Source: Flabesymbios commensalis | Lineage: Eukaryota; Annelida; Polychaeta; Terebellida; Flabelligeridae | Length of the DNA: 64,000 nucleotides | Assembly (NCBI GenBank): GCA_964017125.1 | Contig: OZ024909.1 | Span: forward strand, 73,894,650-73,958,649 | Direction of reading: 5' to 3' | Part shown: piece by piece, positions 38,438-50,399 of the stretch | Layout of the letters: each line of letters begins with the position of its first letter | Position numbering within the stretch: position 1 is the stretch's first letter | Notes under the pieces: generated by a model | What the model saw: only the letters and a program-made list of their open reading frames with translations | Database searches by the model: none | Told to the model about the DNA's origin: nothing | Made by a program: the position numbers and the translations under genes

Positions 38438-40508
38438 AGATCCCTTAGTATTATTGAAAATGAGCACTATCGCAATATCTGTGTGACATATTTCAGTAAA
38501 ATTATTTTTGCTATGAAACCCCATCTTCCCTAGCAAGCTATCTTACCGACGAGCCCGCAGGGTGATACCTTGCTCTATCAAGCCTAGCGTTCAACTATTT
38601 TAAATAGCGAGATACCTTAAATTTTGCGCGCGCTGCGTCTCTAGACCGGCCAATTAGACAGCACTTGACAGCTGCCTGAGAACAAAGCTTGCTTGTTTCC
38701 GTTGATATGATAGATGTAGAAAATCTCGGAATTTCATGCTGATCTCATTGTGTACTGAACTCCCTGTTGGCGGCCACAATATGATTACTGGCCACCATAA
38801 GGGAGTTCGGTACACCTCACTGTCCAAAATGTGAGATTCCCAACTTGTCTATATAATACAACTGAAACAGGCAACTGTGCTAAGAGCTGAACAAGAGGTC
38901 AATTCTTCGTGACCCTTAAATAAATCTGAAATATCCAATGAGGTTCGAATCTCAGACACACCCCCAAAATGCCCACATAGACAGATAAAGTACTCGATAC
39001 GCCCAGGCTCTTGCGATAGCACCCTTTCTCCAGCTTATCTCGTCAGTTATAGACGGGTTCAACATGTTGTTAAACCGTCTATCTTTGACAGCTTAATACC
39101 TGCTGTATCAGCAGTGGGTGAGCGTTGGTGTTGCAGAGGTGCGGTATTCAAGTAATTACTATCGAGTATGACATCCCGGTGCCCGTAGCAGCGACTATTG
39201 TGCTCATAGTTGTATAGATATTCTCGCATTTTTAGTGGGAATTACCACTCGTTTGACACGTCGACGAGAATGGGTGGAGTGAGTGAATATTGCTTCACGT
39301 TGCTTAATTTGCCTTTGTGCATATTATAAGAGTGTAGTCGCATGCTTGATTGTCGGATTCAATCAAGAACATTCTATCTAAAATTTACCGAGAGTGGCTT
39401 GGTTTAACCAGGCTGTTAAGGAACTATAGACGACTTTTGAAGTAACAGTAAAGTATATTTTAGGCCCCCTACAACTTTTTAGCGGCGTTTGAATTATCAT
39501 TTATTATTAAAGTACCTAAACTTCTTATGGAATGCAGTTTCCGGTATGCAGAGCCAGCCCCTATGGCTCATTTGGTCCAGTTTCGGTTGAAAATGGGAAA
39601 TAGAACCCATGAACCTGTGAAGTCATTCTATATGAGTAGGGCATAGTCCCGATTTGGGGGTTTCTTCTGTCGCGATATGGCTTGTTCTGAAAGCGACATT
39701 AAGCAATATCTAGTCACTCAGATATACAGTATTTGGTATTAGATCTCTGGTATGCGGTCTCAGGTAGGTCTATGGTATACGGTGTAGGCCTACGGTATGT
39801 GGTATCCAGTATGTGGTCTCTGGTATGTGGCTTCCGGTATCCAATATCTGATATGCAGGGTCTGATATGCGTTCTGTAGTAGGCCTATCCGTTCATCGGC
39901 CTGTGTTTTCTGGTATGTTGTCTCCGGTATGCGGTCTCTGGTAGGCTAAACGATCTATACGATATCTATAATTTGTGGGATTTGCAGTTCCCAATATGGT
40001 ATAATGCGAAATATGTGCCCTATTGAAATACCCGAAATGTCTACAATGTGTAACTATTGTGTAGGCCTACTACATTCCGCCGTGCCGTAATACATACGGG
40101 GAGTATAATAATTAACCACCAGCTTCCTGCAGCTGACGATATCGGGCAGTAATAACCTAACGGGCAGTTTTACTCCACGGTGGTGTATACAATACTGCTT
40201 TGTCACCTGGTAACAAAGGAAAACGACATATAGGTCTATCTCCCAGAACCGCTAGTGTTGGGGTTTGTTTACACCAAGCGTAGCCATAAGGAAATTTAAA
40301 TGTATTTTTTCATATTCATTGATTTTTTTGCCAGCAGGCCTATGTAAAATTTAACCACTATATTCTAAAATCGGTAAGATTAAGCTATCAAATGCCTTGA
40401 GAGCCAGATTCGGAGATAATTTACCGATACGAGATTGGATTTTCTAAGGGAAAACAGGGCTTGGTATGTATCTGGTCTCTAATTTACTATCTATAGGGCT
40501 ATAAAGGT
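38438..40508. other. Spacer, less AT-rich, several short hairpins
   Basis: A hairpin at 38745-38820 (TACTGAACTCCCTGTTGGCG / CCATAAGGGAGTTCGGTACA) and one at 39050-39090 (AGACGGGTTCAACATG / TTAAACCGTCT). 39720-39960 is a loose GGTATGCGGTCTC repeat. No coding exon was recognised. Confidence 0.5.
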
Positions 40509-40510
40509 CC

Positions 40511-41440
40511 GGGGGAGGGTGGGGCTAAAAGTCGCAAAAAGTAGAAACGAGTTTATATATATTTCATGTGTTTATTCAGAATCAGTTTGCCAATGGCAGA
40601 GCATAGGCACATATCTTAGCTAATGTTTAGTAAATTCCTTTGAAACAAACTTTAAACAAAACTTCTAAAAAAACGTTTTTTTGTCGTTGTTGGTGAGCTG
40701 GAGACATTTAACCCCAGTATGGGGTTTAATGTCACAGCACTGGGGCAAAAAGTCACAGTATATGAAGATACAGTGGGGTTAGATGTCACAAGGAATAAAG
40801 CAACTAGGGTAAAAAGTCACATTATTGACATCGACAAAAAAATGAACAGGACGTAGAAGGCCTATTTTGTCAAATTACAGATCAGTGTCCTTGCTGTTTT
40901 GTCCTTTACAAACATTTATTGTGCATTACATCCTACTTTATTGTCAAGTATGGACGGAAACATATTTTTTCTAGAATATATGTTTTCACATCATACTGCT
41001 TTTCTCTTATCTTCATGCTGCACTGGAATCACTTGGCAGCTTGCAGGTGACATCTTCTAATGAGTATCTGTACCGATATTTTGCCTCAGGGTAAATGAGG
41101 ACAACGATGTCTACCATTGGGGCTAACAGTCACAGCATGTGACTTTTATCCCTGTGGCTGTGACTTAACCCCATGGTGTGCAACTTGGTTCATGTTTAAA
41201 ATATCAGAATAGCTTTGGGCTTGCATATAAATCATCATGCATGCCAATAAATACCGTATATTAGGTTAAGCTACAACACGACCTTGAGATACTAACCTAA
41301 AATGTTGACAAAGTCTTTTTTATGAAAAGGAAATTATTAGTAAGCATATCAGTGACGTCATATTATGGTATTTACCCAAAGAGAAAAAGTACCAGGCAAG
41401 TGACTTTTAGCCTCTGTGACTTTTAGCCCCACCCTCCCCT
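40511..41440. mobile_element. ~930-bp inverted-repeat element (non-autonomous DNA transposon?)
   Basis: The left terminus GGGGAGGGTGGGGCTAAAAG is the exact inverse of the right terminus CTTTTAGCCCCACCCTCCCC. Subterminal words (AGTCACA, GGGGCTAA, CTGTGACTT) recur in both orientations inside. No transposase frame was seen. Confidence 0.75.
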
Positions 41441-42330
41441 ACTCATGCTTTTGAAAATACATACAATGATTGGACCAACGCTGAACCTTGACAGTGGCGT
41501 GTAGCATGAAGCCATTGTGACTGAAACACCATAAAATCGTGATATATTCGCAATTATACTGATTATTAGATGCCGCGACGGTTTATCAGTCCAATATTTA
41601 GTTCATTAGAATCAGCAACATTGCAACTACATTTAGGCACTATAGCTCGTTTTCTGCTATACTTCATTCAAATTTTATTGGCATGTTTTGGATCATGGGT
41701 TGGCCATCGTTCCCGCTAATTTTTTCTTCGAAACTACGCTGAATACTGGGGTGAAACTGATGCAACGATGCACAGCTCACAGTTTGAACGTGTGGGCCTT
41801 ATTCATATATATAGGCACATATTGTCGGCACTACAGGTTTGACTGACACCAGACATGCTAGATGCGGTGCCCAGGTCTATTTCAATACTTAAATAGTGGT
41901 TGATACAAATACTGTTTGTGTTATATTTTTTTCGACACGGAAAGATATTAAAGTGAAATCTGAAAAGACTGACATTAATGACTTAATAATGACTTATTCA
42001 GCATGCGATTTGTGATTTAAAACGTATCGCCGGTCGATGTTATAGGCCATACAAATCGCCAGCAGGGAGATTCGGCGACCAGTTCACATCGCCCACCGCA
42101 CGGGCGAGCGTGTATATCCACCCCTTGCAGAAAATTTTGGAAAAAATTGATGTTATCTTAGTGTATTCTTAGACATTCCAGACTGAACTTAGAGAAAAGC
42201 ACATATAGGTTTCTTTTCGGTTCTGGACTGTTTGGCCAAATTTTTGCCCGTCCATTACATGTGCACTAGAATTCAGCCCGTCCCGTCCTTTCGGAAATTG
42301 CCCGTCCAATAGGACGGATGGACGCCCCCC
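41441..42330. other. Spacer, nothing recognised
   Basis: A GCCCGTCC-rich patch with ATAGGACGGATGGACG lies at 42230-42325. No exon was recognised. Confidence 0.4.
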
Positions 42331-42755
42331 TATACCCGCCGTCAGATTAACTTGTATCGCATGTTTTTGCCGATTTCTCAGTCAATTCTAAACCGATTTT
42401 TATGAAATTTTGCAAGGAATATTTTCGAGTCATGCGGCGACTATCGTGAAATTTTCATCAAAAAATATTATTTCGTTCAAAAGTTAGACCATTTGACATG
42501 TAGTTAATTTGAAATTACGACGTTCCTCTATAAACCCATTAAACTGATTAAATTGAAGTTTGTTTTTAGCCCTGAATTGCATTACATGCCAGATGGTCTA
42601 ACTTTTTAGCTATACAATATTTTCCGACGAAAATTTCACGGTAGTCGCCGAGTGACTCGCAAATAGTCCATACAAAATTTCATGAAAATCGGTTGAGAAT
42701 TGACTGAGAAATCGGCGAAAAATATACGATACAAGTTAATCTGACGGCGGGTATA
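42331..42755. mobile_element. Family G fold-back element, full copy
   Basis: A 425-bp element. TATACCCGCCGTCAGATTAA at the left is the inverse of TTAATCTGACGGCGGGTATA at the right, and the arms stay complementary for about 100 bases (GATTTCTCAGTCAATTCT / AGAATTGACTGAGAAATC). TA-rich ends suggest a TA target. Confidence 0.88.
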
Positions 42756-43335
42756 GCTAAGACGTTGCATACAACTAAACATACAACCTGAAACAAATAT
42801 CATGGTTTTGTAGATATTTCAGTGGATATATCGTCCCCTTTAGATCTTAAAGCTTCTTTAAAGTGAAAATCAAGCGAACATCAAGTTTATTTTATTCGCG
42901 GGTGACGCGCAGACCTTATAATGTGACTATGCGACGGCGTAATGATTATGATGCGAAACGTCCCATTCAAATGGGACTGTGAAGACTGCTCCGGTGAATG
43001 TAGATTTTTTTACCTTTGTACATTTAAAATGTTGTACATTTTAAAATGTTAGAAGAGCTAAACAGATACAATCGAATTATCGCTAGGCCTACAGTTGGAG
43101 CAGCCTCTACCCACTTCTGCCTGTTAAAATATTAATTATTCAATTTTATTAATCAGTCAATTTTCATTTTTAAAATATAAATTCTACTTTTGAGTATGGA
43201 TATTTGCGGTTGTTCGCTAGGTGTCGCATACTTTCATCAGGCGATAATAACAGAAGCTAATATTTTATAAATATTGCCAAGTTGACGATAAAAGTCATTT
43301 GTCGCAACGCAAGGTTTGAAATATTAGATCAAAAT

Positions 43336-46300
43336 ATGGAAGAAAACGGACAAAAGGAACGAGAACAAATTCATAATGATATTGAGCGCATAAAACATGC
43401 GCTGAAGTCTGATTGGAGTGTTGAGTTTGTTGAAAGTGAACCAGAAAATGTCGCCACCACTGATGACCCAGTCCGCCACATTGGCTCTGCAGAGAGTTGT
43501 ACTTACCATACTTTACAAACACCCCCTATTTTGGGTCCTCAGCGAGCAGAACGTCATGACAACCTTGGTAATGAATCTGAAAATGCTCATAATGATGAAA
43601 TTAGTCCGTTTACCCAATTACCATCGGCAGAAGATTGCGGAAGGTACAATGATTCTGCCCTGGCATTAAACTGGACGTACCAGCATCTTTTAAAAGAGAC
43701 GGTGCTAAAGTTACAGTTGATGTTGTCAAGTAACAGAGAGAGACAGTCCGTAATTAAACAAAACATAGAAAAGCAGAGTGAGCAGCGTATTAATCAACCA
43801 AAAGTCACCCCAATGTCAGAATATGGTATACCTTATATTAAGGATGAATATGGTATGTGTCCGCCAGCCAATGCTGATGTTCAGGCAAAAAAAGCAATGT
43901 TAGAGCAACAAAATCAGATGGTACCAACACATATGTGGCCACAAAAAGAGACTAACAAACTAAAGACTGCAATTAAAAAAGATTGTCTAGAAAAAGCAAT
44001 TCGTCCATTGATGAACCGTAAAGAAATTGAATATGGCAAATTGAAACGAGCAGACAATGCAGATTCTGTACATATAAGGCAGATAATAGAATCTCTGGAC
44101 AATGAAATTTCAAAGAAAAAACTTTTAAGTGATGATGAACTATTTGGAAGCAGAGAGGATTCCGTTAAAATTGATTGGCTTAAGATATCAAACCAAGTGT
44201 TTAATGGTGTTCGTAGCGAAATTGAATGTGAACGAATCTGGAGAAATGCTTTTCATCCCTCAATAAATACTAAAAGTTGGTCCAAAGATGAGGATAAAAA
44301 CTTACTTCATATTATATCAGGATGTGATGGAGAATTGGGCTGGGATGTCATAGCTGATAAACTCCAAACTTCCAGAACAGCATTCCAGTGTTTACAGCGA
44401 TACCACATAAAACTGCACCCGAGCTTGAAAACTGGAAAGTGGAATGACGAGGAAGATCAACTTTTTATGACAGTTATTGAGTCATGTCGCTCATCGATGG
44501 GTGAAATAGACTGGGACCAGGTGGCGAACTACATGGAAGGAAGATCATTAGAGCAATGCAAAGTGAGGTGGGAGTTTTTTCACAGGGGGAAAAAGAGAAG
44601 ATGGACGGAGGATGAAGACGAGTCACTCCTGAACGCTATGGTAAGATTCGGAAAAAAATGGAGTAGAATTGAGCGTTATGTTCCAAATCGAAGCCAAGTG
44701 CAATGCCGGGATAGGTATATGAATAGCTTAGATAAGAGTAAAATCCATGGTGGCTGGAGTAAAGAAGAGGACCTCCTCCTTGTGCGATTAGTGAGAGAGC
44801 ACGGGAAAAGATGGACAAAAATAGCCTCCCTCCTTCATGGTAGGACTGACCATATGGTGATGTGTAGGTTTAAAAGACTTCTTAGATGGGGTGTGCAAAA
44901 TCAGCTGTGTAAGCGAAAAAAATTTGCGAAAAATAGGCCTCGGGGGGGTCGACCTCCCAAGTCTCAGGAGGAAATCAAAAATGATATCAGTGAGCTAGAA
45001 AGTAAACGGCGTAAACTGTGTGAGAAGAAACGACTGGTGCTCTGTGATGAACCAATCGCTGGAGTTCGTAAAATAGATCGCCAGATAAAAGATCTGAAAG
45101 ACAAATGTAAAAATTCTGATAAGGAAGACAATTTAGTGAAATTAAATGAAGAGCTTCTTTATGCTGCCGAAGAAAAGGATATTAAAAGTTTAGCAACTAA
45201 GTCAATGTTGAGAAAAAAAAAGTCAAACAGGCCTAAGTTGTCAATGGGATATGAATGTGATGAAGGTAAATTACAGGATGAACGCTCCACATTCCTACAG
45301 ATTCAACAACAGTTAAGGGAACAAATGATAAAAGATGTCCGTGATAGGGAAGATTCAGAAGAAATTATGTGTCAGATAGATAAAATACTGGCTGGTAGAT
45401 TAGAAACATTTCTGGAAAAAGAAATATATTGCAAAATTCAGACCCTACAGAGTGATTCTAGCCCACGACAAATTATTCAGCTGTGCAACTATATTCTGTC
45501 TGCTCTGAATCTGAAGGAGATTATACCAGAGAGCGTGCGGGGGAGACCCGCGGGGAGATCAAAGCCCAGTCAGGTTGACAAAGACAGACTTGAAAAGGTA
45601 GAAGAGGAATTAGATGAACTTATTGGTGAAAAAGATGGTAGACAGATGATAAGAGGAAAGGTGAAGACCTACTTCAAACCCGAGGGCAGGATTCAAACAA
45701 CAGCTTTACCTCTCTCCAAGCAGACTCTACAGAAGCTCAGTGGTAATACAAACGTAAAAACAGCCCTCAACATATTTATGTGTGCTCTTCAAATAGATTA
45801 CAAGAAATGTCTGTCATCTTTGCCACAGGTGAACAAAACAGTTCTAGCTCAACAGAGCTCAAATGAAGATCATGCTGATCAAATTAATTCCACTGCATTA
45901 AAAGCTGAAAGTCTGGATGATCTCCCCCCTGACAATGCTGACTCTGATGATAATTTAAACGAGTTGTATTCCAAGATACTAAACGATTTAGCTGTAGCAT
46001 CTGGTATTGATGTCAATAATATCAGAGACACTGATCATGAGGAGACTCAGACCCCACTACCTGCTGCCAGTGGGCAGGCAGCAAAGTGTTACATATTGCC
46101 CCCTCTACCACCGTCATTATGTTCTCTGAGAGCGTTCAAACGATTACTGATGCAGCGGAAAAAACTGTTAGCTATGAAGAAAAAAGCAACTGCCCATCCA
46201 AAAATTGCAAGCCCTACAAAATGTTGCGACATTGGTGGCAATGACGACTTGATTGAATCAAACAATGATACTAGTAGTTCAGATAATCATGGCAGCTCTC

Positions 46301-46725
46301 AGAGTAATACAGATCGAATTAAGCCTCACAAACTTAGGGAATTAGTGAGTAAAACCCAAAAAACTCATGAATATCAGTTATTAAATGCACGGTTCGCTTC
46401 TCTTTTTCTCTGGCCTGCTTTTATGTCAACCGTTTACACTCATTTGACCCCTGATTCTCCGCTCATACCCCCTAAATTGGTGGCTGTACCTAGACACCTG
46501 AAAAACATAACTCAGTCCTACCCATCTACTAGAAAACAAAAAAATAAAAGAAAGAATGTTAGCCACGTAGAAGATGCTGTAGAAACAGCTCCACAAAAAA
46601 ACAAAATTGCAACAGAACCCAGCTCACAAGTTAAAGTAGTGAAGAAAAGATATCGTAAGAGAGTTCCACATGTAGGTCCAGTTCGTGAAAGTAGAAGACT
46701 AAGTGGTCAACCTGCAAAACCGTAA
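43336..46725 (+). CDS. SNAPC4: snRNA-activating protein complex subunit 4 (SNAP190), single exon
   Basis: The product is the largest subunit of SNAPc, which binds the proximal sequence element of snRNA promoters in the nucleus for RNA polymerase II and III. A single uninterrupted 1129-codon frame starts at ATG 43336 (MEENGQKERE, context AAATATGG). The frame is open 5' of this but has no earlier ATG. Residues ~109-135 resemble the N-terminal SNAPC5-binding helix (NWTYQHLLKETVLKLQLMLS). A Myb half-repeat lies at ~276-312 (ISNQVFNGVRSEIECERIWR), then four Myb repeats at ~315-519 (SWSKDED, KWNDEED, RWTEDED, GWSKEED), ending WTKIASLLHGRTDHMVMCRF. AT-hook-like GGRPPK (~540) and RGRPAGR (~735) follow. 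Human SNAPC4 is about 1469 residues and many-exoned; this copy has no intron. It lies between the ShKT exons and the propeller exons on the same strand. Confidence 0.95.
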   Translation: MEENGQKEREQIHNDIERIKHALKSDWSVEFVESEPENVATTDDPVRHIGSAESCTYHTLQTPPILGPQRAERHDNLGNESENAHNDEISPFTQLPSAEDCGRYNDSALALNWTYQHLLKETVLKLQLMLSSNRERQSVIKQNIEKQSEQRINQPKVTPMSEYGIPYIKDEYGMCPPANADVQAKKAMLEQQNQMVPTHMWPQKETNKLKTAIKKDCLEKAIRPLMNRKEIEYGKLKRADNADSVHIRQIIESLDNEISKKKLLSDDELFGSREDSVKIDWLKISNQVFNGVRSEIECERIWRNAFHPSINTKSWSKDEDKNLLHIISGCDGELGWDVIADKLQTSRTAFQCLQRYHIKLHPSLKTGKWNDEEDQLFMTVIESCRSSMGEIDWDQVANYMEGRSLEQCKVRWEFFHRGKKRRWTEDEDESLLNAMVRFGKKWSRIERYVPNRSQVQCRDRYMNSLDKSKIHGGWSKEEDLLLVRLVREHGKRWTKIASLLHGRTDHMVMCRFKRLLRWGVQNQLCKRKKFAKNRPRGGRPPKSQEEIKNDISELESKRRKLCEKKRLVLCDEPIAGVRKIDRQIKDLKDKCKNSDKEDNLVKLNEELLYAAEEKDIKSLATKSMLRKKKSNRPKLSMGYECDEGKLQDERSTFLQIQQQLREQMIKDVRDREDSEEIMCQIDKILAGRLETFLEKEIYCKIQTLQSDSSPRQIIQLCNYILSALNLKEIIPESVRGRPAGRSKPSQVDKDRLEKVEEELDELIGEKDGRQMIRGKVKTYFKPEGRIQTTALPLSKQTLQKLSGNTNVKTALNIFMCALQIDYKKCLSSLPQVNKTVLAQQSSNEDHADQINSTALKAESLDDLPPDNADSDDNLNELYSKILNDLAVASGIDVNNIRDTDHEETQTPLPAASGQAAKCYILPPLPPSLCSLRAFKRLLMQRKKLLAMKKKATAHPKIASPTKCCDIGGNDDLIESNNDTSSSDNHGSSQSNTDRIKPHKLRELVSKTQKTHEYQLLNARFASLFLWPAFMSTVYTHLTPDSPLIPPKLVAVPRHLKNITQSYPSTRKQKNKRKNVSHVEDAVETAPQKNKIATEPSSQVKVVKKRYRKRVPHVGPVRESRRLSGQPAKP

Positions 46726-48953
46726 AAACTTCACCAGTGTTCAAAAGTCACATTGTTATCAACTCGTTATCTCTTCATTTAAATGTTTCCACCCTAGTCA
46801 AGATTGCTGACTATTTGATTTATTTTTTCATTCATTTGAGGTTGGAATCGCTACCTACCTTTTCAGTTTCATTTAATGAATAATATCTTAATTATTATGA
46901 AAAATTGAGCGAACATTTACCACAAACATTTTTTTTTGGTGTAAAAGCTGTATAATTTCAATAAACGCCCACCCCCTTATTTAAAAATAAAACTGATGAT
47001 CATGTGCACTATATGTTCATTAAAATACTACTCTAACAAGCGCCCATCCCCCTTGTAATCTCAGGGGACGTATTCTAATTAACGATCTGGGCATTTATTA
47101 TAATAAATACAGTAATTCTTTTTAGGATATATTTTTTTGTTATGATTAGAAATATTTGTCATTTAAAGCTGGAAATTGTGTTTTAAACAATTCGAGTTCT
47201 TCGAATGAATGAAAATTACCAAAGTTTGAAAATTGAGTTGGACAGGAGATGAAATTACATTTATCTGGAGAGAACTATTAACATGTTTAATGCTAAATAA
47301 TATTGCCTACAATTCATCAAATGTGCACATGTATTTGAAATATTTCACTTTTTATTATTAAATTGTTCCATTTTATTAATTTGAATTTTGCAATTGTGCC
47401 ACTTGAAATGAATAAAAAATATGAAGGAGTAATGCAGTATTAGAATATCTTGGTATTCAATGTAGGCCCTACTAGCTCTTTAGCTGTTTTCTTTCTTAAA
47501 TTTTCACTTGGTTGAAGTTGTGTCTCCGCGCTATAAGAGTTAATTGTAATCTTATTCCTATGTGTTTTGAATTGAATTGAAAATGATCTGTCTGTAATCT
47601 TATGTAGAAGCACTAAATTGTCTCTTAAATCGTCCCCTTAGATATAAAGGGCAGATACACCCTTTCATATCCACGCAATGATCTATTATGAGATTTAATG
47701 TTTCTTATTCTGAACACTGTGTATGTGCAGTGTTTTGATAAAGTTAGCTGTGTATATCATGTATATTGAGCGATAAAACTTTCAATTCAACATTTTCTTA
47801 ATTGAATAATGACAAAATACTGAAGTTCATCCTCGACACGTTTTTAATCCATTTTATTAGCAAATCACTGTTATTGGGTATGAAATAAGTGATTCATCAT
47901 CAAGATTTGCAAATTTTTAGTCTCAAATTGAACAATTATGCATAATTTTTACGTACTTGAAGTTGTGTCTCGCGTAACTTAAAGTGGGTGAAAATTTAAA
48001 TTATTTAATTTAATTTTAACGGTTGATTACCATTAAAAAAAGGAGTTGAAAATAAATTGTAACACTTGTAATATCTGGTTTATATCTTTCTGTTTTTGTT
48101 TGGGTCTACAATCATCATAAATACTGAAACAACACGTGTTAGATTATTTAATTTCTACCAGAGGAAGTTGATATGTAAAATACCTAAAAATAGGTGAATA
48201 ACTTTTTTCAAAATATGGTATTGTGATGTTTTATTAGACTGTGTATGTTCTACAATTAATCATCATTTCTCAACCCTTGAAGCGCTAAATTGACTGCGAG
48301 TGGGTGAAAATTACTTAGACCAAGCATTTGCAATTCTTGAAGGGATTATTGTCTTTTCAACTAGGTAACTAAATTGTCAGCTGCTATTTTTCAGTCATTT
48401 GAAGCTGGAATTGCTAAAGCAATTTCCAACTTCAAATGACCATGATGAAAAGACGAGGGTAAATGAAAGCAATTGAATTTCTTTGATGGCAATTTCCAGT
48501 ACTTAAAGTAGAACAACCAGAAACATTTATAGCTTTAAAATAAAGACTTTTGCACAATATGTTATGAAACTGGGTAATTTGTATTCACTGAGTTGAGAAT
48601 TGCGGTAGCAATTCACATGACACAGTGAATAAAAATATGATGAATGCTCTTTGTAGGTAAAGTGTTAACCCTTAAAGATCTAATCTCGTCTATAACTGTT
48701 TTCAGTCATTTTTTATGCATTGAAGCACAAAAATTTGACAGGAAAATAATAATTACATTTTCTAGATTGACGTATCTTTTGATGCAAACTAAAATATGTA
48801 AGCGATTTTTACCCAGTACTGAGACACAACTTAAAGCTATAGACCACTCTTATGTATGTTTCTGTTTTTAGTTGTGCCCCAGTTGCCTTTCTCTTCAAAA
48901 TCAGTGTGGTACTTTCTGGGTACAGATCTGTCCGCTGTTCGTACACTACTCCC
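46726..48953. other. Region 3' of SNAPC4 with fold-back repeats
   Basis: No A-tract directly follows the stop. Family F near 46835 and 48395-48445 (the latter GCTGGAATTGCTAAAGCAAT with its inverse). Family E at about 47846-48020 and 48270-48330. Family H half at about 47635. AATAAA near 47410 may serve SNAPC4. No other exon was recognised. Confidence 0.55.
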
Positions 48954-49208
48954 TTAACCCTTTCAATCCTGAATTTACCATTATCATCCTCATCCACTAC
49001 AAGCCGCGAATTGCTGTCACAATTCTCGACTTATAGTGGATGAAAATGATTTGCAGTGGGTGAAAAATTAAAGAAAATTACCAGTTAAGTTAACTTAATC
49101 AATTAAGCAAGTTTCATGGAAATTTCATTTAAAAGTTATAGGAAAATTAAGTATGTTTTCAGAGATGTAAATTGATGCTTTAATGCATCGTGAGGGCTTA
49201 AAGGGTTA
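48954..49208. repeat. Family C fold-back MITE, full copy
   Basis: TTAACCCTTTCAATCCTGAA at the left and GAGGGCTTAAAGGGTTAA at the right. The core CATCCACTACAAGCCGCGAA pairs with CTCGACTTATAGTGGATG. Confidence 0.87.
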
Positions 49209-49324
49209 AGTGGGGGGGGGAGGGGCAATTTTATTTGTAACACTTAGTACTTTAAGGGTTAACCCTCTTCACACCCAGGCATAGCTTTGGAAATTCTGGC
49301 CTAATAGCACAAAAAATACAGTAA

Positions 49325-49545
49325 TACAGTAGATCTGGTAATTTTCGCGTATTCAAATTTTCACGAATTTACGATTTTTGGACTTTTCACGAAGTTTAGA
49401 ATTCGTGAATTTTCTTTTTCTTTAGTAGGCTAGCTCTATTATAATAATAATGTCCGCGAGATTCTCGAATTCGCGAATTTGTCCTCCTCGAGTAATTCAC
49501 AAAAATTAAAACCACACGAATATCACCAGATCTGCAGTATATGAA
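49325..49545. repeat. Fold-back with GAATTCG arms, fuller copy
   Basis: GATCTGGTAATTTTCGCGTA at the left and CACGAATATCACCAGATC at the right; inner GTTTAGAATTCGTGAATT / ATTCTCGAATTCGCGAAT. Sister of 18665-18820. Confidence 0.85.
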
Positions 49546-50153
49546 ATAAGGAGTTTCTGAGCTCTAATTTTAGATCTTATGCAGAGTATTTCTGAAATTT
49601 TAATTCACCTGTTATTTTGAAAACATGTTTTCGTGAATTTTATTGAAATATTTTATTATTTTGATTTTAGAATATAATTTCTCATGAATATGACAAGATT
49701 GTACCAAGAGTGCCCATCAAAAGGACTAAAAATGATTTTTTCACCAAAATCCATTTTCACCTTTAAGAACCTTTTTCGGGTTCTAATCAGGTCTATAGCC
49801 AGCAAAAAAGAGACATTGACTCAAGGTTGTTTTAATGTTAGACCACCGTCTGCGACGCTGGCCCAACAAGAAGACAACCTTGATCCAATGTCTGGTGTTT
49901 ACTGTGGGTAGCCATTTTCAGACTTTATATTTGCCCTTCAAACAACAAAATTTGATTAAATTAAGAAATTAAATAAATATGTTTAAATTAACAAAATTTG
50001 AACTGGAAAATCAAATGTACTATATGGTACAAATGTACTGAATTGGTGTATGTTTTGATTTAAATTGTGCATGTAAGTAATTGTTATTCACTTCAAATTG
50101 TGTGTGGCGGCAGGCCGCCAGACACAAATTTCAATTTTATAATGTAGTGCTTC
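49546..50153. other. Spacer with family D copy
   Basis: Family D at 49798-49912. A short inverted pair TTGTGTGTGGCGG / CCGCCAGACACAA lies at 50099-50128. Otherwise unrecognised. Confidence 0.5.
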
Positions 50154-50399
50154 AACCCTTGAAGAGCTGAATTGTTTTTGTAAAATCTATGAAGACCAAA
50201 AGGTTTTTTCATTTTGAAATCATCATAATTGTCTTAGTAGCTCTTTCTGATTCATTTGAATACATATGTTATGGTTCTACGTCCATAATTAATATTTTTT
50301 ACTCTTACAGCACGGGGAGCGACTTTAGTCATAACAATCTGACGTCTACAGACGTCAGATTGTGACGACTAAAGTCGGTTCCCGCGCTGTAAGGGTTAA
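50154..50399. repeat. Family B fold-back MITE, full copy
   Basis: CAACCCTTGAAGAGCTGAAT at the left and CGCGCTGTAAGGGTTAA at the right. The core is a near-perfect inverted repeat of about 40 bases per arm around GACGTCTACAGACGTC. Confidence 0.85.

Noticed and set aside
43282-43335. Start of SNAPC4 at 43282
   Set aside because: The codon there is TTG. The first ATG in frame is at 43336, with a reasonable context and a typical acidic N-terminus.
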